NCBI GenBank assembly: GCA_023128875.1
Contig: JAGMDB010000052.1
Span: 1 to 6,099, forward strand
Source: Dehalococcoidia bacterium
Lineage (GTDB): Bacteria; Chloroflexota; Dehalococcoidia; GIF9; AB-539-J10
Length of the DNA stretch: 6,099 nucleotides
Direction: 5' to 3'
Below the pieces are notes generated by a model, which saw only the letters and a list, made by a program, of their open reading frames with translations, ran no database searches and had not been told where the DNA came from. The position numbers were made by a program, and so were the translations under genes. Positions 1 to 6,095 of the stretch are shown one piece after another (position 1 is the first letter of the stretch; each line of letters begins with the position of its first letter).

Positions 1-478
1 GGCGTCTCTGTGGAGGCAAAGCACCTAGAGTGCGCATATTGTGTAGCCTATCAGCCAACTTAATAAAAACCACCCGCAAGTCTTCGGCTGTGGCCACAAG
101 CATTTTGCACAAATTTTCAGCCCGAAGTCTTGATTTCCCCCCTCTCCCTTCAACTCGGCTTGTGAGTTTTTCCAGTTTAGTAACACCATCAACCAATTTA
201 GTTACCTCAGGTCCAAAATTAGTTTCAATTTCATCCAGCGATACGCCACAATCTTCAGGAATATCATGTAGCAAGGCAGCAACTAAGGCATCAGTGTCCA
301 GGTGCAGATCAGCTAAAATCACGGCTACTTGCAAAGGATGCTCCAAGTAAGGCTCACCTGACTTGCGCATCTGTCCTTCGTGCGCTTGCGAGGCAAATTC
401 ATAGGCCGCTTTAATCAAGCCTTGCTTATCAGCAGGCAGATATTCACTGATCTTTGCCATAAGGGAATCTACATCCAT
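1..478 (-). CDS. rel: RelA/SpoT-family (p)ppGpp hydrolase/synthetase, N-terminal HD domain (partial)
   Basis: The visible 159 residues are the N-terminal part of a bifunctional Rel/SpoT enzyme; the rest (synthetase, TGS and regulatory domains in full-length members) lies beyond the left edge. The HD hydrolase domain, which removes pyrophosphate from (p)ppGpp, looks intact. Its signature residues are R38 in RKSGEPYLEHP, H47, the H71-D72 and E75-D76 pairs in HDIPED, and D143 and N147 in KLADRLHNMRTL. These match the metal- and substrate-binding residues known from Rel hydrolase domains, so hydrolysis is probably active; synthesis cannot be judged here. The ATG at 478 is chosen because an in-frame TGA lies two codons upstream and GGAG (487-490) sits 8 nt before it. 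The stop of a broken small gene lies 59 bp upstream on the same strand, so the two may share a transcript. The family call is firm; whether the enzyme is bifunctional is inferred. Confidence 0.95.
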   Translation of the reverse strand, partial: MDVDSLMAKISEYLPADKQGLIKAAYEFASQAHEGQMRKSGEPYLEHPLQVAVILADLHLDTDALVAALLHDIPEDCGVSLDEIETNFGPEVTKLVDGVTKLEKLTSRVEGRGGKSRLRAENLCKMLVATAEDLRVVFIKLADRLHNMRTLGALPPQRR

Positions 479-537
479 ATCTCAGGCTCCATAATAACGC
501 AGCAATAAAGGCAGCGCAACTCGAAAATTATTAGGCT

Positions 538-867
538 TTAGGCGAGGCTTAGAATCTTTTCAGCTACAGCCTGCGTGCTATGCCACATAACCTCCAGGCA
601 TTCTCCATCGCCATGGCCACCAGCATTAATAAACACCTGATACTCTTCTCCATCTAACATATAAAAAATCTACCATAGAGTTTTCGCTGTGTCTCTCTAC
701 AAAGTGTACTCTTCAACGGTTCTTTAAATCCAAGCAGTTTCTTCAATTCTTTTTAGCCGTGTTGATAAGTTTAACAATACACTTCCGGAGCGACCGCTAT
801 ATCGGTCATATTCATGCGCTGTCTTCTTAAGTCTCCCTACAATTATACACTTGCCTTGCCCCGCCAT
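538..867 (-). pseudogene. Unrecognised small gene, about 109 aa, reading frame broken by two compensating single-base indels
   Basis: An ATG at 867 with a strong ribosome binding site (GGAGGG, 874-879, 6 nt spacing) opens a 47-codon frame (MAGQGKCIIVGRLKKTAHEY...) that stops at 724-726. Removing one A from the AAA run at 738-740 carries the reading into LLGFKEPLKSTLCRETQRKL. Adding one T to the T6 run at 663-668 then joins it to a final segment (MLDGEEYQVFINAGG...) ending at TAA 538-540. The repaired product is about 109 residues, soluble and mixed in charge, with no signal peptide or membrane segment. Its middle is basic and its C-terminal third is strand-like, then helical (STQAVAEKIL). I do not recognise the family. 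Both breaks lie at homopolymers, so sequencing error is as likely as true decay. If only real fragments are expressed, they would be a 47-aa peptide (867-724) and possibly a 40-aa one from an ATG at 660. It lies just upstream of rel and is probably co-transcribed with it. Confidence 0.6.
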
Positions 868-899
868 TACTTTCCCTCCGTTAATAGCTGTGTACCCCC

Positions 900-929
900 G
901 CCATTGTGCCTAATCTCTCTGCCATTGTG
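900..929. repeat. Pair of 9-bp direct repeats (GCCATTGTG) 21 bp apart
   Basis: GCCATTGTG occurs at 900-908 and again at 921-929, exactly 21 bp apart, about two helical turns. A shorter relative (CCGCCATT) lies at 861-867 over the start of the small gene. The pair falls in the presumed 5' untranslated region of the minus-strand small gene. It could be a tandem protein-binding site, or a relic of a transposon end, since some insertion sequences carry such internal repeats. No transposase gene is visible. The repeat itself is certain; any function is speculative. Confidence 0.45.
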
Positions 930-963
930 TGTGGCAAACGAGTGAGTAAGCAACTAATAAATA

Positions 964-972
964 TGGTAAACT
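964..972 (+). promoter_or_regulatory. Candidate extended -10 promoter for hisS
   Basis: TGgTAAACT has the TGn extension and matches four of six positions of the -10 consensus. No good -35 is present at 16-18 bp, which is acceptable for extended -10 promoters. Transcription would begin near 979, giving a leader of about 23 nt that contains the hisS ribosome binding site. Confidence 0.45.
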
Positions 973-973
973 A

Positions 974-982
974 AGTATACCA
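974..982 (-). promoter_or_regulatory. Candidate extended -10 promoter for the small gene and rel
   Basis: Read on the minus strand this is TGgTATACT, with five of six -10 consensus bases plus the TGn extension. It mirrors the hisS element in the other arm of the dyad. The -35 is weak. Transcription would begin near 967 and give a leader of about 100 nt before the ATG at 867, carrying the two GCCATTGTG repeats. Confidence 0.45.
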
Positions 983-990
983 TCTTGAGA

Positions 991-997
991 GAGGAGG
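991..997 (+). promoter_or_regulatory. Strong ribosome binding site that fixes the TTG start of hisS
   Basis: GAGGAGG lies 4 nt before the TTG at 1002. The spacing is slightly short, but the purine match is strong, and the codons after TTG give the expected HisRS N-terminus (YKAVRGTSDILP). Confidence 0.75.
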
Positions 998-1001
998 CTC
1001 C

Positions 1002-2267
1002 TTGTACAAAGCGGTCAGAGGCACATCAGATATCTTGCCACAAGAACAAGCCTATTGGAAATATGTAGAGGAAAAAGCTGCTTGCTTATGCCAGCTTTAT
1101 GGCTACCAACCCTTGACCACACCAATATTTGAAGATTCTCAACTCTTCGCCCGCACTGTGGCTGGGGGAACAGACCTTGTGGACAAAGAAATGTATACCT
1201 TTGAGGACAGGAGCGGGCAGAAATTGGCTTTAAGGGCAGAAGGAACCGCGCCAGTTTGCCGGGCTTATCTGGAGCACGGGCTGTTCAATTTGCCTCAACC
1301 AGTAAAACTTTATTACATTGGCCCCGCTTTCAGATACGAGCGCCCTCAAGCTGGACGCTATCGCCAACATCATCAGTTTGGTTATGAAGCTTTAGGCGAT
1401 GCTGACCCTGCCCTCGACGTCGAGGTGATAGAGATGGCACAACAATTCTTGCTTTCGCTAGGCCTTTCTGAATTCTCTATTCAGCTTAACAGCATCGGTT
1501 GTAGATTCTGTCAACCTAAATATATAGAGGCGCTAAAGCAACATTACTCCAATGATGCAACTTACTTGTGCCCAGACTGCAAAGTTAGGCTGCTTAGAAA
1601 CCCTCTCCGCTTACTTGACTGCAAAAAAGCCTCCTGTCAGAGCGTAGCTGAGACAGCCCCGAAAATCACAGATTACCTGTGCCCTGAGTGCCAAGCCCAT
1701 TTCCAAAACGTGCAGCAAAACTTAGAGATGTTAAACATCCCCTTCCAATTAAATTACAGATTGGTGCGTGGGTTGGACTATTATACTAGGACCGTATTTG
1801 AGGTTGAATCTCAAGAGGAGGGGACACAAAGCGCTCTCGGAGGCGGTGGACGCTATGACGACCTCATTGCGCAGTTAGGAGGGAAACACACACCAGCAGT
1901 TGGTTTCGCCACCGGCATAGAAAGACTCATATTAAATTTAAAGAGGCAAAAAACAAAAATCCCCGCTCTGCCTAAGCCAATTGCTTTCATCGCTTACCTG
2001 GGAGAAGAAGCTAGAATTGAAGCAATGAAGCTCGCCTTCAGGCTACGCCAGGTTGGAATTGCCGTCATTAAGGCTACGGGTGACAAAAGCCTAAAAGGGC
2101 AGTTGAGGCAAGCTAACTCACTGAGCACTAACTATGCCATTATTATCGGCGAAGAAGAGGTCAGAAACCAAACCGCAGTACTGCGGGATATGATAAACAA
2201 TAAACAGAGAGCAATACCCCTAACTGAAATAGCTCCGTCACTTAAACAGAGTAAACCTCTTGAATGA
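1002..2267 (+). CDS. hisS: Histidine-tRNA ligase (HisRS, class II)
   Basis: This cytoplasmic enzyme attaches histidine to tRNA-His using ATP. The 421-residue product is full length for bacterial HisRS. In order it shows RGTSDILP near the N-terminus (6-13), class II motif 2 as FRYERPQAGRYRQHHQFG (110-127), the histidine-specific segment RGLDYYTRTVFEV (256-268, with the catalytic-type R256), the glycine-rich ALGGGGRYDDL (278-288), motif 3 as GFATGIERL (301-309), and the C-terminal anticodon-binding domain from about 325, including GDKSLKGQLRQA. The insertion domain (about 165-235) carries eight cysteines at 167, 170, 190, 193, 207, 212, 227 and 230, mostly in CxxC pairs, suggesting a bound metal; some bacterial HisRS share this. 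The start is TTG, supported by GAGGAGG and the family N-terminus. No terminator is seen after the stop, so some read-through into gyrB is possible. The paralogue HisZ is unlikely because the catalytic motifs are intact. Confidence 0.97.
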   Translation: MYKAVRGTSDILPQEQAYWKYVEEKAACLCQLYGYQPLTTPIFEDSQLFARTVAGGTDLVDKEMYTFEDRSGQKLALRAEGTAPVCRAYLEHGLFNLPQPVKLYYIGPAFRYERPQAGRYRQHHQFGYEALGDADPALDVEVIEMAQQFLLSLGLSEFSIQLNSIGCRFCQPKYIEALKQHYSNDATYLCPDCKVRLLRNPLRLLDCKKASCQSVAETAPKITDYLCPECQAHFQNVQQNLEMLNIPFQLNYRLVRGLDYYTRTVFEVESQEEGTQSALGGGGRYDDLIAQLGGKHTPAVGFATGIERLILNLKRQKTKIPALPKPIAFIAYLGEEARIEAMKLAFRLRQVGIAVIKATGDKSLKGQLRQANSLSTNYAIIIGEEEVRNQTAVLRDMINNKQRAIPLTEIAPSLKQSKPLE

Positions 2268-2298
2268 TATCGCAAAATACACCTTCTAGCTCTGGATA

Positions 2299-2307
2299 TG
2301 ATATAAT
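2299..2307 (+). promoter_or_regulatory. Extended -10 promoter upstream of gyrB
   Basis: TGaTATAAT is a perfect -10 hexamer (2302-2307) with a perfect TGn extension. The -35 region (about 2278-2285) is poor. It lies 32 bp after the hisS stop, and transcription would start near 2314, giving gyrB its own promoter and a leader of roughly 175 nt. Confidence 0.7.
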
Positions 2308-2320
2308 ATAGATTAGTGGT

Positions 2321-2434
2321 TGTAGCTATCTTTAACACTGAGAGAAAGCTTAGAGCCTCCCTTTCCCCATTCCCCACAGATTTGCACTTTGCCTTCGCCA
2401 AGATGCACAAGTATAAGAGAGTAAATTAGCTACA
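2321..2434 (+). other. gyrB leader with complementary 8-bp arms
   Basis: TGTAGCTA (2321-2328) and TAGCTACA (2427-2434) are exact reverse complements lying just after the predicted transcription start and just before the ribosome binding site of the leader ORF. They could close a long stem around about 98 nt of leader. An 8-bp match at this distance can arise by chance, and I see no known riboswitch or T-box motif. Confidence 0.2.
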
Positions 2435-2453
2435 TACGAAAGTGAGGTAACCA

Positions 2454-2510
2454 ATGGCTCAGCTTCGCCAGGTGGATAATAGAGAACAGACATGGAAGAA
2501 AGCGAATTAA
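2454..2510 (+). CDS. Short leader ORF (18 aa) overlapping the gyrB start
   Basis: ATG at 2454 follows GAGGT (2444-2448) at 5 nt spacing and opens MAQLRQVDNREQTWKKAN, ending at TAA 2508-2510. Its frame differs from gyrB, whose ATG at 2492 lies inside it. The binding site here is better than anything before the gyrB ATG, so ribosomes may load here and reach gyrB by termination and re-initiation a few bases back. No family is recognised. The chance of a random short ORF is real, but the good site and the overlap favour a translated or coupling role. Confidence 0.4.
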   Translation: MAQLRQVDNREQTWKKAN

Positions 2511-4399
2511 ATCAATATACGGCTGAGAATATTCAAATCCTAGATGAGATAGAGGCCGTCCGTCTACGACCTGGAATGTATATTGGAACCACTGGTCGAG
2601 AAGGATTGCACCACCTCCTGTACGAATTAGTATACAACAGCGTAGATGAAGCAATGGCTGGCTTCTGCGACCAAATTGAGGTAACAATCCACAAAGATAA
2701 TGGCGTAACTGTAGTTGATAATGGACGTGGCATCCCTACAGAGACCATGTCTACAGCAAATATCACCGCACTAGAAGCAGTAATGACTCACCTGCATGCT
2801 GGAGCCAAATTTGGGGGACCTGTCTATAACACATCCAGCGGCTTACACGGCGTTGGTGCTTCGGTAGTGAACGCTCTGTCATCATGGCTTCAAGTCGAGA
2901 TTAGACGCCAAGGCAAGATATACCGTCAAGATTACCGACGAGGGATTCCCACAGGAGAGATACAAGCCACCGAAGATTCCCCGGATACAGGCACCACCAT
3001 CACCTTTCTTGCTGATGAAGAAATTTTCGAGAACCTTGACTATGACTTTGATACAATTTGCCAGCGGCTAAGAGAACTAGCTTTCTTGAATAAAGGGGTG
3101 CAAATTTCTCTTAAAGACGAAAGAACTTACCAGGAAAAAACCTTCTATTTCGAAGGCGGTATAGCTAGTTTTGTTAACCGCTTGAATAGAAACAGAGCGG
3201 TTATTTGCCCCTCCCCTATCTACCTGTCAGCCACAGTCGACTCCACCATAATTGAAGCAACACTACAGTATAATGATAGCTTCACGGAATCGACTTCCTC
3301 CTTTGCTAATTGTGTCAACACCAGGGACGGCGGTAGTCATCTAACTGGTTTTCGCTCAGCCTTAACTCACGCTTTCAATGATTACTCTAAGAAGAACAAA
3401 CTCATTAAAGATACTGAACCTAACCTGACCGGTGATGATGTACGCCAAGGATTAGTAGCTATCATCAGTGTAAAACTTCCCAAACCACAATTTGAAGGGC
3501 AAACCAAAACAAAGCTTGGCAATCCTGAGGTAAGAAGCCAAGTTGAATCTGCCGTAACAGATAATTTGTCTCTCTACTTGGAACAGCACCCTAGCGAGGC
3601 GAGGGCAATCATAAACAAATGCCTCCTCACGGCCAAAGCTAGAGAAGCAGCACGCAAGGCCCGTGACCTCGTGTTCAAAAGAACTGGCCTTGAAGCATCA
3701 ACATTGCCAGGCAAACTAGCTGAGTGCTCAGAGAAAAACCCAGCGTCATGTGAGCTTTACCTGGTTGAAGGTGACTCGGCCGGCGGTTCAGCTAAGCAGG
3801 GACGCGACCGCCGTTTTCAAGCCATCCTCCCACTCAGAGGCAAGATACTTAATGTAGAAAAAGCTCCTAAAGACAAGATTGTAGCACATGAGGAGTTAAG
3901 GGCTATTGTGACAGCATTAAGGACAAACACAGATGAGCAATTCGACCTCTCCAAGCTCAGGTACCATCTGGTAATTATCATGACTGATGCCGATGTAGAC
4001 GGCTCTCATATTCGCACCTTGCTTCTTACCTTCTTCTATCGCCATATGATAGAGGCAATTAACCAAGGGCACCTTTTTATAGCTCAGCCACCTCTCTACC
4101 GCATCAGGTGTGGTAAGAAACAATTTTGGATTTACTCTGAACAAGAAAAAGAGGATAAGCTTAAAGAACTGGAAGGGAATAAATTGGAGGTTCAAAGGTA
4201 TAAAGGGCTAGGGGAAATGAGCCCTGAGCAGCTATGGAGCACAACGATGAACCCCGCCACCAGGACTTTACTTCAAGTGAAAGTAGAAGATGCTATAGCC
4301 GCTGATCAGGCGTTCCGCATGCTAATGGGCAACGAAGTCTTACCTCGCAGAAACTTCATTCAAGCCCACGCTCAAAATGTGAGAAATCTGGATATCTAA
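2492..4399 (+). CDS. gyrB: DNA gyrase subunit B
   Basis: GyrB is the ATPase subunit of gyrase, which pairs with GyrA to introduce negative supercoils. The 635 residues match the short form without the large proteobacterial insertion. The GHKL ATPase domain shows the catalytic base E45 and N49 in YELVYNSVDEA, D76 in VVDNGRGIP, the GLHGVG lid (117-122), and the QTK loop (337-339) that contacts ATP in the transducer domain. The TOPRIM domain has E426 in VEGDSAGGSAKQG and D499 and D501 in TDADVDGSH, the metal-binding residues for cleavage. The C-terminus has QRYKGLGEMSPEQLW and ends in the family-typical VRNLDI. One oddity is YNTSSGLHGVG where YKxSGGLHGVG is usual, replacing a conserved lysine and glycine. 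The ATG at 2492 is the first in-frame start after upstream stops and has a weak binding site (AGAG, 2481-2484). ParE is the alternative, but overall motif agreement favours GyrB; gyrA is not in the window. Confidence 0.95.
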   Translation: MEESELNQYTAENIQILDEIEAVRLRPGMYIGTTGREGLHHLLYELVYNSVDEAMAGFCDQIEVTIHKDNGVTVVDNGRGIPTETMSTANITALEAVMTHLHAGAKFGGPVYNTSSGLHGVGASVVNALSSWLQVEIRRQGKIYRQDYRRGIPTGEIQATEDSPDTGTTITFLADEEIFENLDYDFDTICQRLRELAFLNKGVQISLKDERTYQEKTFYFEGGIASFVNRLNRNRAVICPSPIYLSATVDSTIIEATLQYNDSFTESTSSFANCVNTRDGGSHLTGFRSALTHAFNDYSKKNKLIKDTEPNLTGDDVRQGLVAIISVKLPKPQFEGQTKTKLGNPEVRSQVESAVTDNLSLYLEQHPSEARAIINKCLLTAKAREAARKARDLVFKRTGLEASTLPGKLAECSEKNPASCELYLVEGDSAGGSAKQGRDRRFQAILPLRGKILNVEKAPKDKIVAHEELRAIVTALRTNTDEQFDLSKLRYHLVIIMTDADVDGSHIRTLLLTFFYRHMIEAINQGHLFIAQPPLYRIRCGKKQFWIYSEQEKEDKLKELEGNKLEVQRYKGLGEMSPEQLWSTTMNPATRTLLQVKVEDAIAADQAFRMLMGNEVLPRRNFIQAHAQNVRNLDI

Positions 4400-4415
4400 G
4401 AGCCCCCTCTACCCT

Positions 4416-5024
4416 TCATGCCTCAAAGCTAACATACAGCTTCTGCTCTACTATATACTTTTCCACCACCTCAGGCACTAAGTAGTGGATAGGCAACCCT
4501 TGAGCTATGCGTTGACGGATTTTCGAAGAGCTAACCTCCATAATAGGTGCATCAAGTTGTATAAGGCTGCGTGCCAACCCTGGAATGAGTGGCTCCAAAG
4601 ATTCTAATCCTGGCAAATTTAAATCCAATCTAGGAACAACCACTAGCTGACACATCTGCACTAGCCTAGCTGGCTCTTTCCATAAGTGAAATCCAGCAAG
4701 GCTGTCACTGCCAAGAATAAAGAAGAAAGACTGTTCGCCTAATTGGCTCCGAAGGGCAGTTATAGTGTCTATGGAATAGGAGGGACCACTGCGCTCTACT
4801 TCCAAAGTACAAAGTTTAAAGTGGGGATTACTGGCAATAGCCAGGCGTAACATCTCTACGCGCTGGGTCACTGGAGTAATAGTATGGTCTACTTTGAGCC
4901 ATGGCTGTCCTGCAGGCACAAAGAGAATCTCGCTAAGACCAAGCTTCACCCTTGCTTCTTCAGCTACAACAAGATGTCCTATATGAATAGGATCAAATGT
5001 GCCCCCAAGAATGCCTATATTCAT
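4416..5024 (-). CDS. nadD: Nicotinate-nucleotide adenylyltransferase
   Basis: This cytoplasmic enzyme joins nicotinate mononucleotide and ATP to make nicotinate adenine dinucleotide, the penultimate step of NAD synthesis. The 202 residues are the usual length. The nucleotidyltransferase fold is shown by GGTFDPIHIGHL (7-18) with the HxGH motif at 14-17, PAGQPWLK (37-44) at the substrate-binding loop, FILGSDSL (102-109), and the SSSKIR motif (165-170) that binds ATP phosphates, followed by the usual VPEVVEKYI tail. PWLK replaces the PPHK seen in many bacteria; from memory this is common in Chloroflexota. The ATG at 5024 lies 4 bp after the obg stop, and its ribosome binding site (AAAGGG) is inside the last obg codons, so translation is probably coupled to obg. 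The stop lies 16 bp from the gyrB stop on the other strand. The product is unlikely to be anything else. Confidence 0.95.
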   Translation of the reverse strand: MNIGILGGTFDPIHIGHLVVAEEARVKLGLSEILFVPAGQPWLKVDHTITPVTQRVEMLRLAIASNPHFKLCTLEVERSGPSYSIDTITALRSQLGEQSFFFILGSDSLAGFHLWKEPARLVQMCQLVVVPRLDLNLPGLESLEPLIPGLARSLIQLDAPIMEVSSSKIRQRIAQGLPIHYLVPEVVEKYIVEQKLYVSFEA

Positions 5025-5028
5025 TGCT

Positions 5029-6084
5029 TTACCCTTTAGGTTTGGGGTGAAATACCGCTACTTCAGGTGGCGAAATTGCTTTCTCTGCCTGGTTCACCTG
5101 CTCAACCATTTCAATAACCGTGTTGGTAAACTCTATCACACCCTGCCCGCTAATTGCTGAAACAAACAAAACGGGCATCGCAAGGTGATCAAGGCACTCC
5201 CTAATGTCAAGCAAGCGAGATTGAACCTCCGGTAAGTCCACCTTGTTTACAGCTATAACCCCTGCCTTCTGGCATAAATCTGTTTTATACAGAGCCAGTT
5301 CCTTATTTAACTTAGTGAAGCCATCGACGATAGTTGGCGAAGTACCATCCAACAAGTAAACTAGTAGCTTGGCTCTCTCAGTGTGCCGCAAAAACTGATA
5401 TCCCAATCCTTTACCGATATGGGCATCTTCGACAAGCGCTGGCATTTCAGCCACCACAAAATCTCTCCTGCTACCTTGAATAACCCCTAAAGCTGGCTGA
5501 CGCGTGGTAAATGGATAATCTGCTATCCTGGGTTTAGCCCCTGTTATGGCAGATAATAAAGCAGATTTACCTGAATTGGGGTAACCGATAATACATACAT
5601 CGGTAACGAGTTTTAGTTCAAGGATGATTCGGCACTCCTCCCCCACTTCTCCTCTCCCAACTACTCTCGGAGCCTGATTTGCCGGCGTAGCAAAGTGTAC
5701 GTTACCCAGCCCTCCTTTGCCACCCTTAGCCACCAAGACCTTTTGCTCCGGAACAGTCAAATCAGCTAAAACCCTTGCTCTCCCTGCTTCAGCCTCAATA
5801 GAAACCACAGTCCCAATGGGCACAGAAATATCCAGGTTCACTCCCTTTTTACCATGCTTACTCCACCTACCACCCTCATGGCCAGCTTCAGCTCTAAATT
5901 TCTTTTTTTGCTTAACCAAAGCTAAATCAACTAAAGAGGAATTAGATATAATAAACACATCTCCACCTTTTCCACCATCACCCCCATCCGGCCCCCCAAA
6001 CGGAATATACTTCTCCCGTCGGAAGGTAGCTAAACCATCCCCACCCCTTCCACCTTCTACTATAATTTCTACTTTATCCATCAT
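5029..6084 (-). CDS. obg: Obg/CgtA-family GTPase with divergent G3 motif and no C-terminal OCT domain
   Basis: Obg proteins are ribosome-associated GTPases involved in 50S subunit assembly and (p)ppGpp responses. Numbered from the ATG at 6084 (351 aa), residues 1-156 form the glycine-rich Obg fold (FRREKYIPFGGPDGGDGGKG, AKGGKGGLGN). The GTPase domain follows: G1 GYPNSGKS (167-174), G2 YPFTT (190-194), G3 region AEMPALVEDAHIGKGLG, G4 NKVD (280-283) and G5 SAISG (309-313). Obg normally has DIPG at G3; here it is EMPA (213-216), changing both the Asp and the Gly. The protein ends in VFHPKPKG, where many Obg proteins begin the OCT domain, so that domain is missing. An alternative TTG at 6090 would add two residues, but the family N-terminus (MFDRVEI-like) fits MMDKVEI from 6084. 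It is coupled to nadD, which starts 4 bp downstream. No ribosome binding site is visible in the few bases upstream. Confidence 0.93.
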   Translation of the reverse strand: MMDKVEIIVEGGRGGDGLATFRREKYIPFGGPDGGDGGKGGDVFIISNSSLVDLALVKQKKKFRAEAGHEGGRWSKHGKKGVNLDISVPIGTVVSIEAEAGRARVLADLTVPEQKVLVAKGGKGGLGNVHFATPANQAPRVVGRGEVGEECRIILELKLVTDVCIIGYPNSGKSALLSAITGAKPRIADYPFTTRQPALGVIQGSRRDFVVAEMPALVEDAHIGKGLGYQFLRHTERAKLLVYLLDGTSPTIVDGFTKLNKELALYKTDLCQKAGVIAVNKVDLPEVQSRLLDIRECLDHLAMPVLFVSAISGQGVIEFTNTVIEMVEQVNQAEKAISPPEVAVFHPKPKG

Positions 6085-6089
6085 AATCA

Positions 6090-6095
6090 ATTATA
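6090..6095 (-). promoter_or_regulatory. Candidate -10 element immediately upstream of obg
   Basis: Minus-strand TATAAT (6095 to 6090) is a perfect -10 hexamer ending 5 nt before the obg ATG at 6084. That places the transcription start at or within a base or two of the ATG, so the mRNA would be leaderless. This agrees with the absence of a visible ribosome binding site. The -35 region lies beyond the window and the stretch is AT-rich, so a chance match is possible. Confidence 0.35.

Larger units (their letters stand above)
963..983. promoter_or_regulatory. 21-bp near-perfect dyad, candidate operator between divergent genes
   Basis: The arms ATGGTAAACT (963-972) and AGTATACCAT (974-983) are inverted copies around a central A at 973, with a single mismatched pair (969/977). 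The dyad lies in the divergent spacer between hisS (plus) and the small gene plus rel (minus), and each arm contains an extended -10 element facing outward. A bound regulator would therefore block both directions. Alternatively the symmetry may simply arise from two mirrored -10 elements. No regulator gene is identified in the window. Confidence 0.5.

Noticed and set aside
30..350. Plus-strand ORF of 106 codons
   Set aside because: It is antisense to the clearly conserved HD domain of rel, is rich in Ser and Lys with no recognisable motif, and lacks a ribosome binding site.
663..760. Programmed frameshifting as the explanation for the broken small gene
   Set aside because: It would need both a +1 and a -1 event within about 80 bp, and the frame context does not form a canonical slippery heptamer; indels at homopolymers are simpler.
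792..807. Inverted repeat GACCG...CGGTC with a 6-nt loop
   Set aside because: It lies inside the small gene, the stem is only 5 bp and no T-run follows, so it is not a terminator and is probably incidental.
2132..2410. Minus-strand ORF of 92 codons spanning the end of hisS and the gyrB leader
   Set aside because: It starts at TTG without a binding site, overlaps conserved hisS codons in antisense and crosses the gyrB promoter; composition is low-information.
2375..2412. Possible hairpin in the gyrB leader (TGCA/TGCA with a short inner stem)
   Set aside because: The stem is interrupted by mismatches and a wobble pair and has no T-run; it is too weak to call a terminator or riboswitch.
2430..2766. 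Two minus-strand ORFs opposite the gyrB N-terminus
   Set aside because: They are reverse readings of the strongly conserved GHKL domain, with no binding sites or family motifs.
3917..4195. Minus-strand ORF of 92 codons opposite the gyrB TOPRIM region
   Set aside because: It is a shadow of conserved gyrB codons with no independent support.
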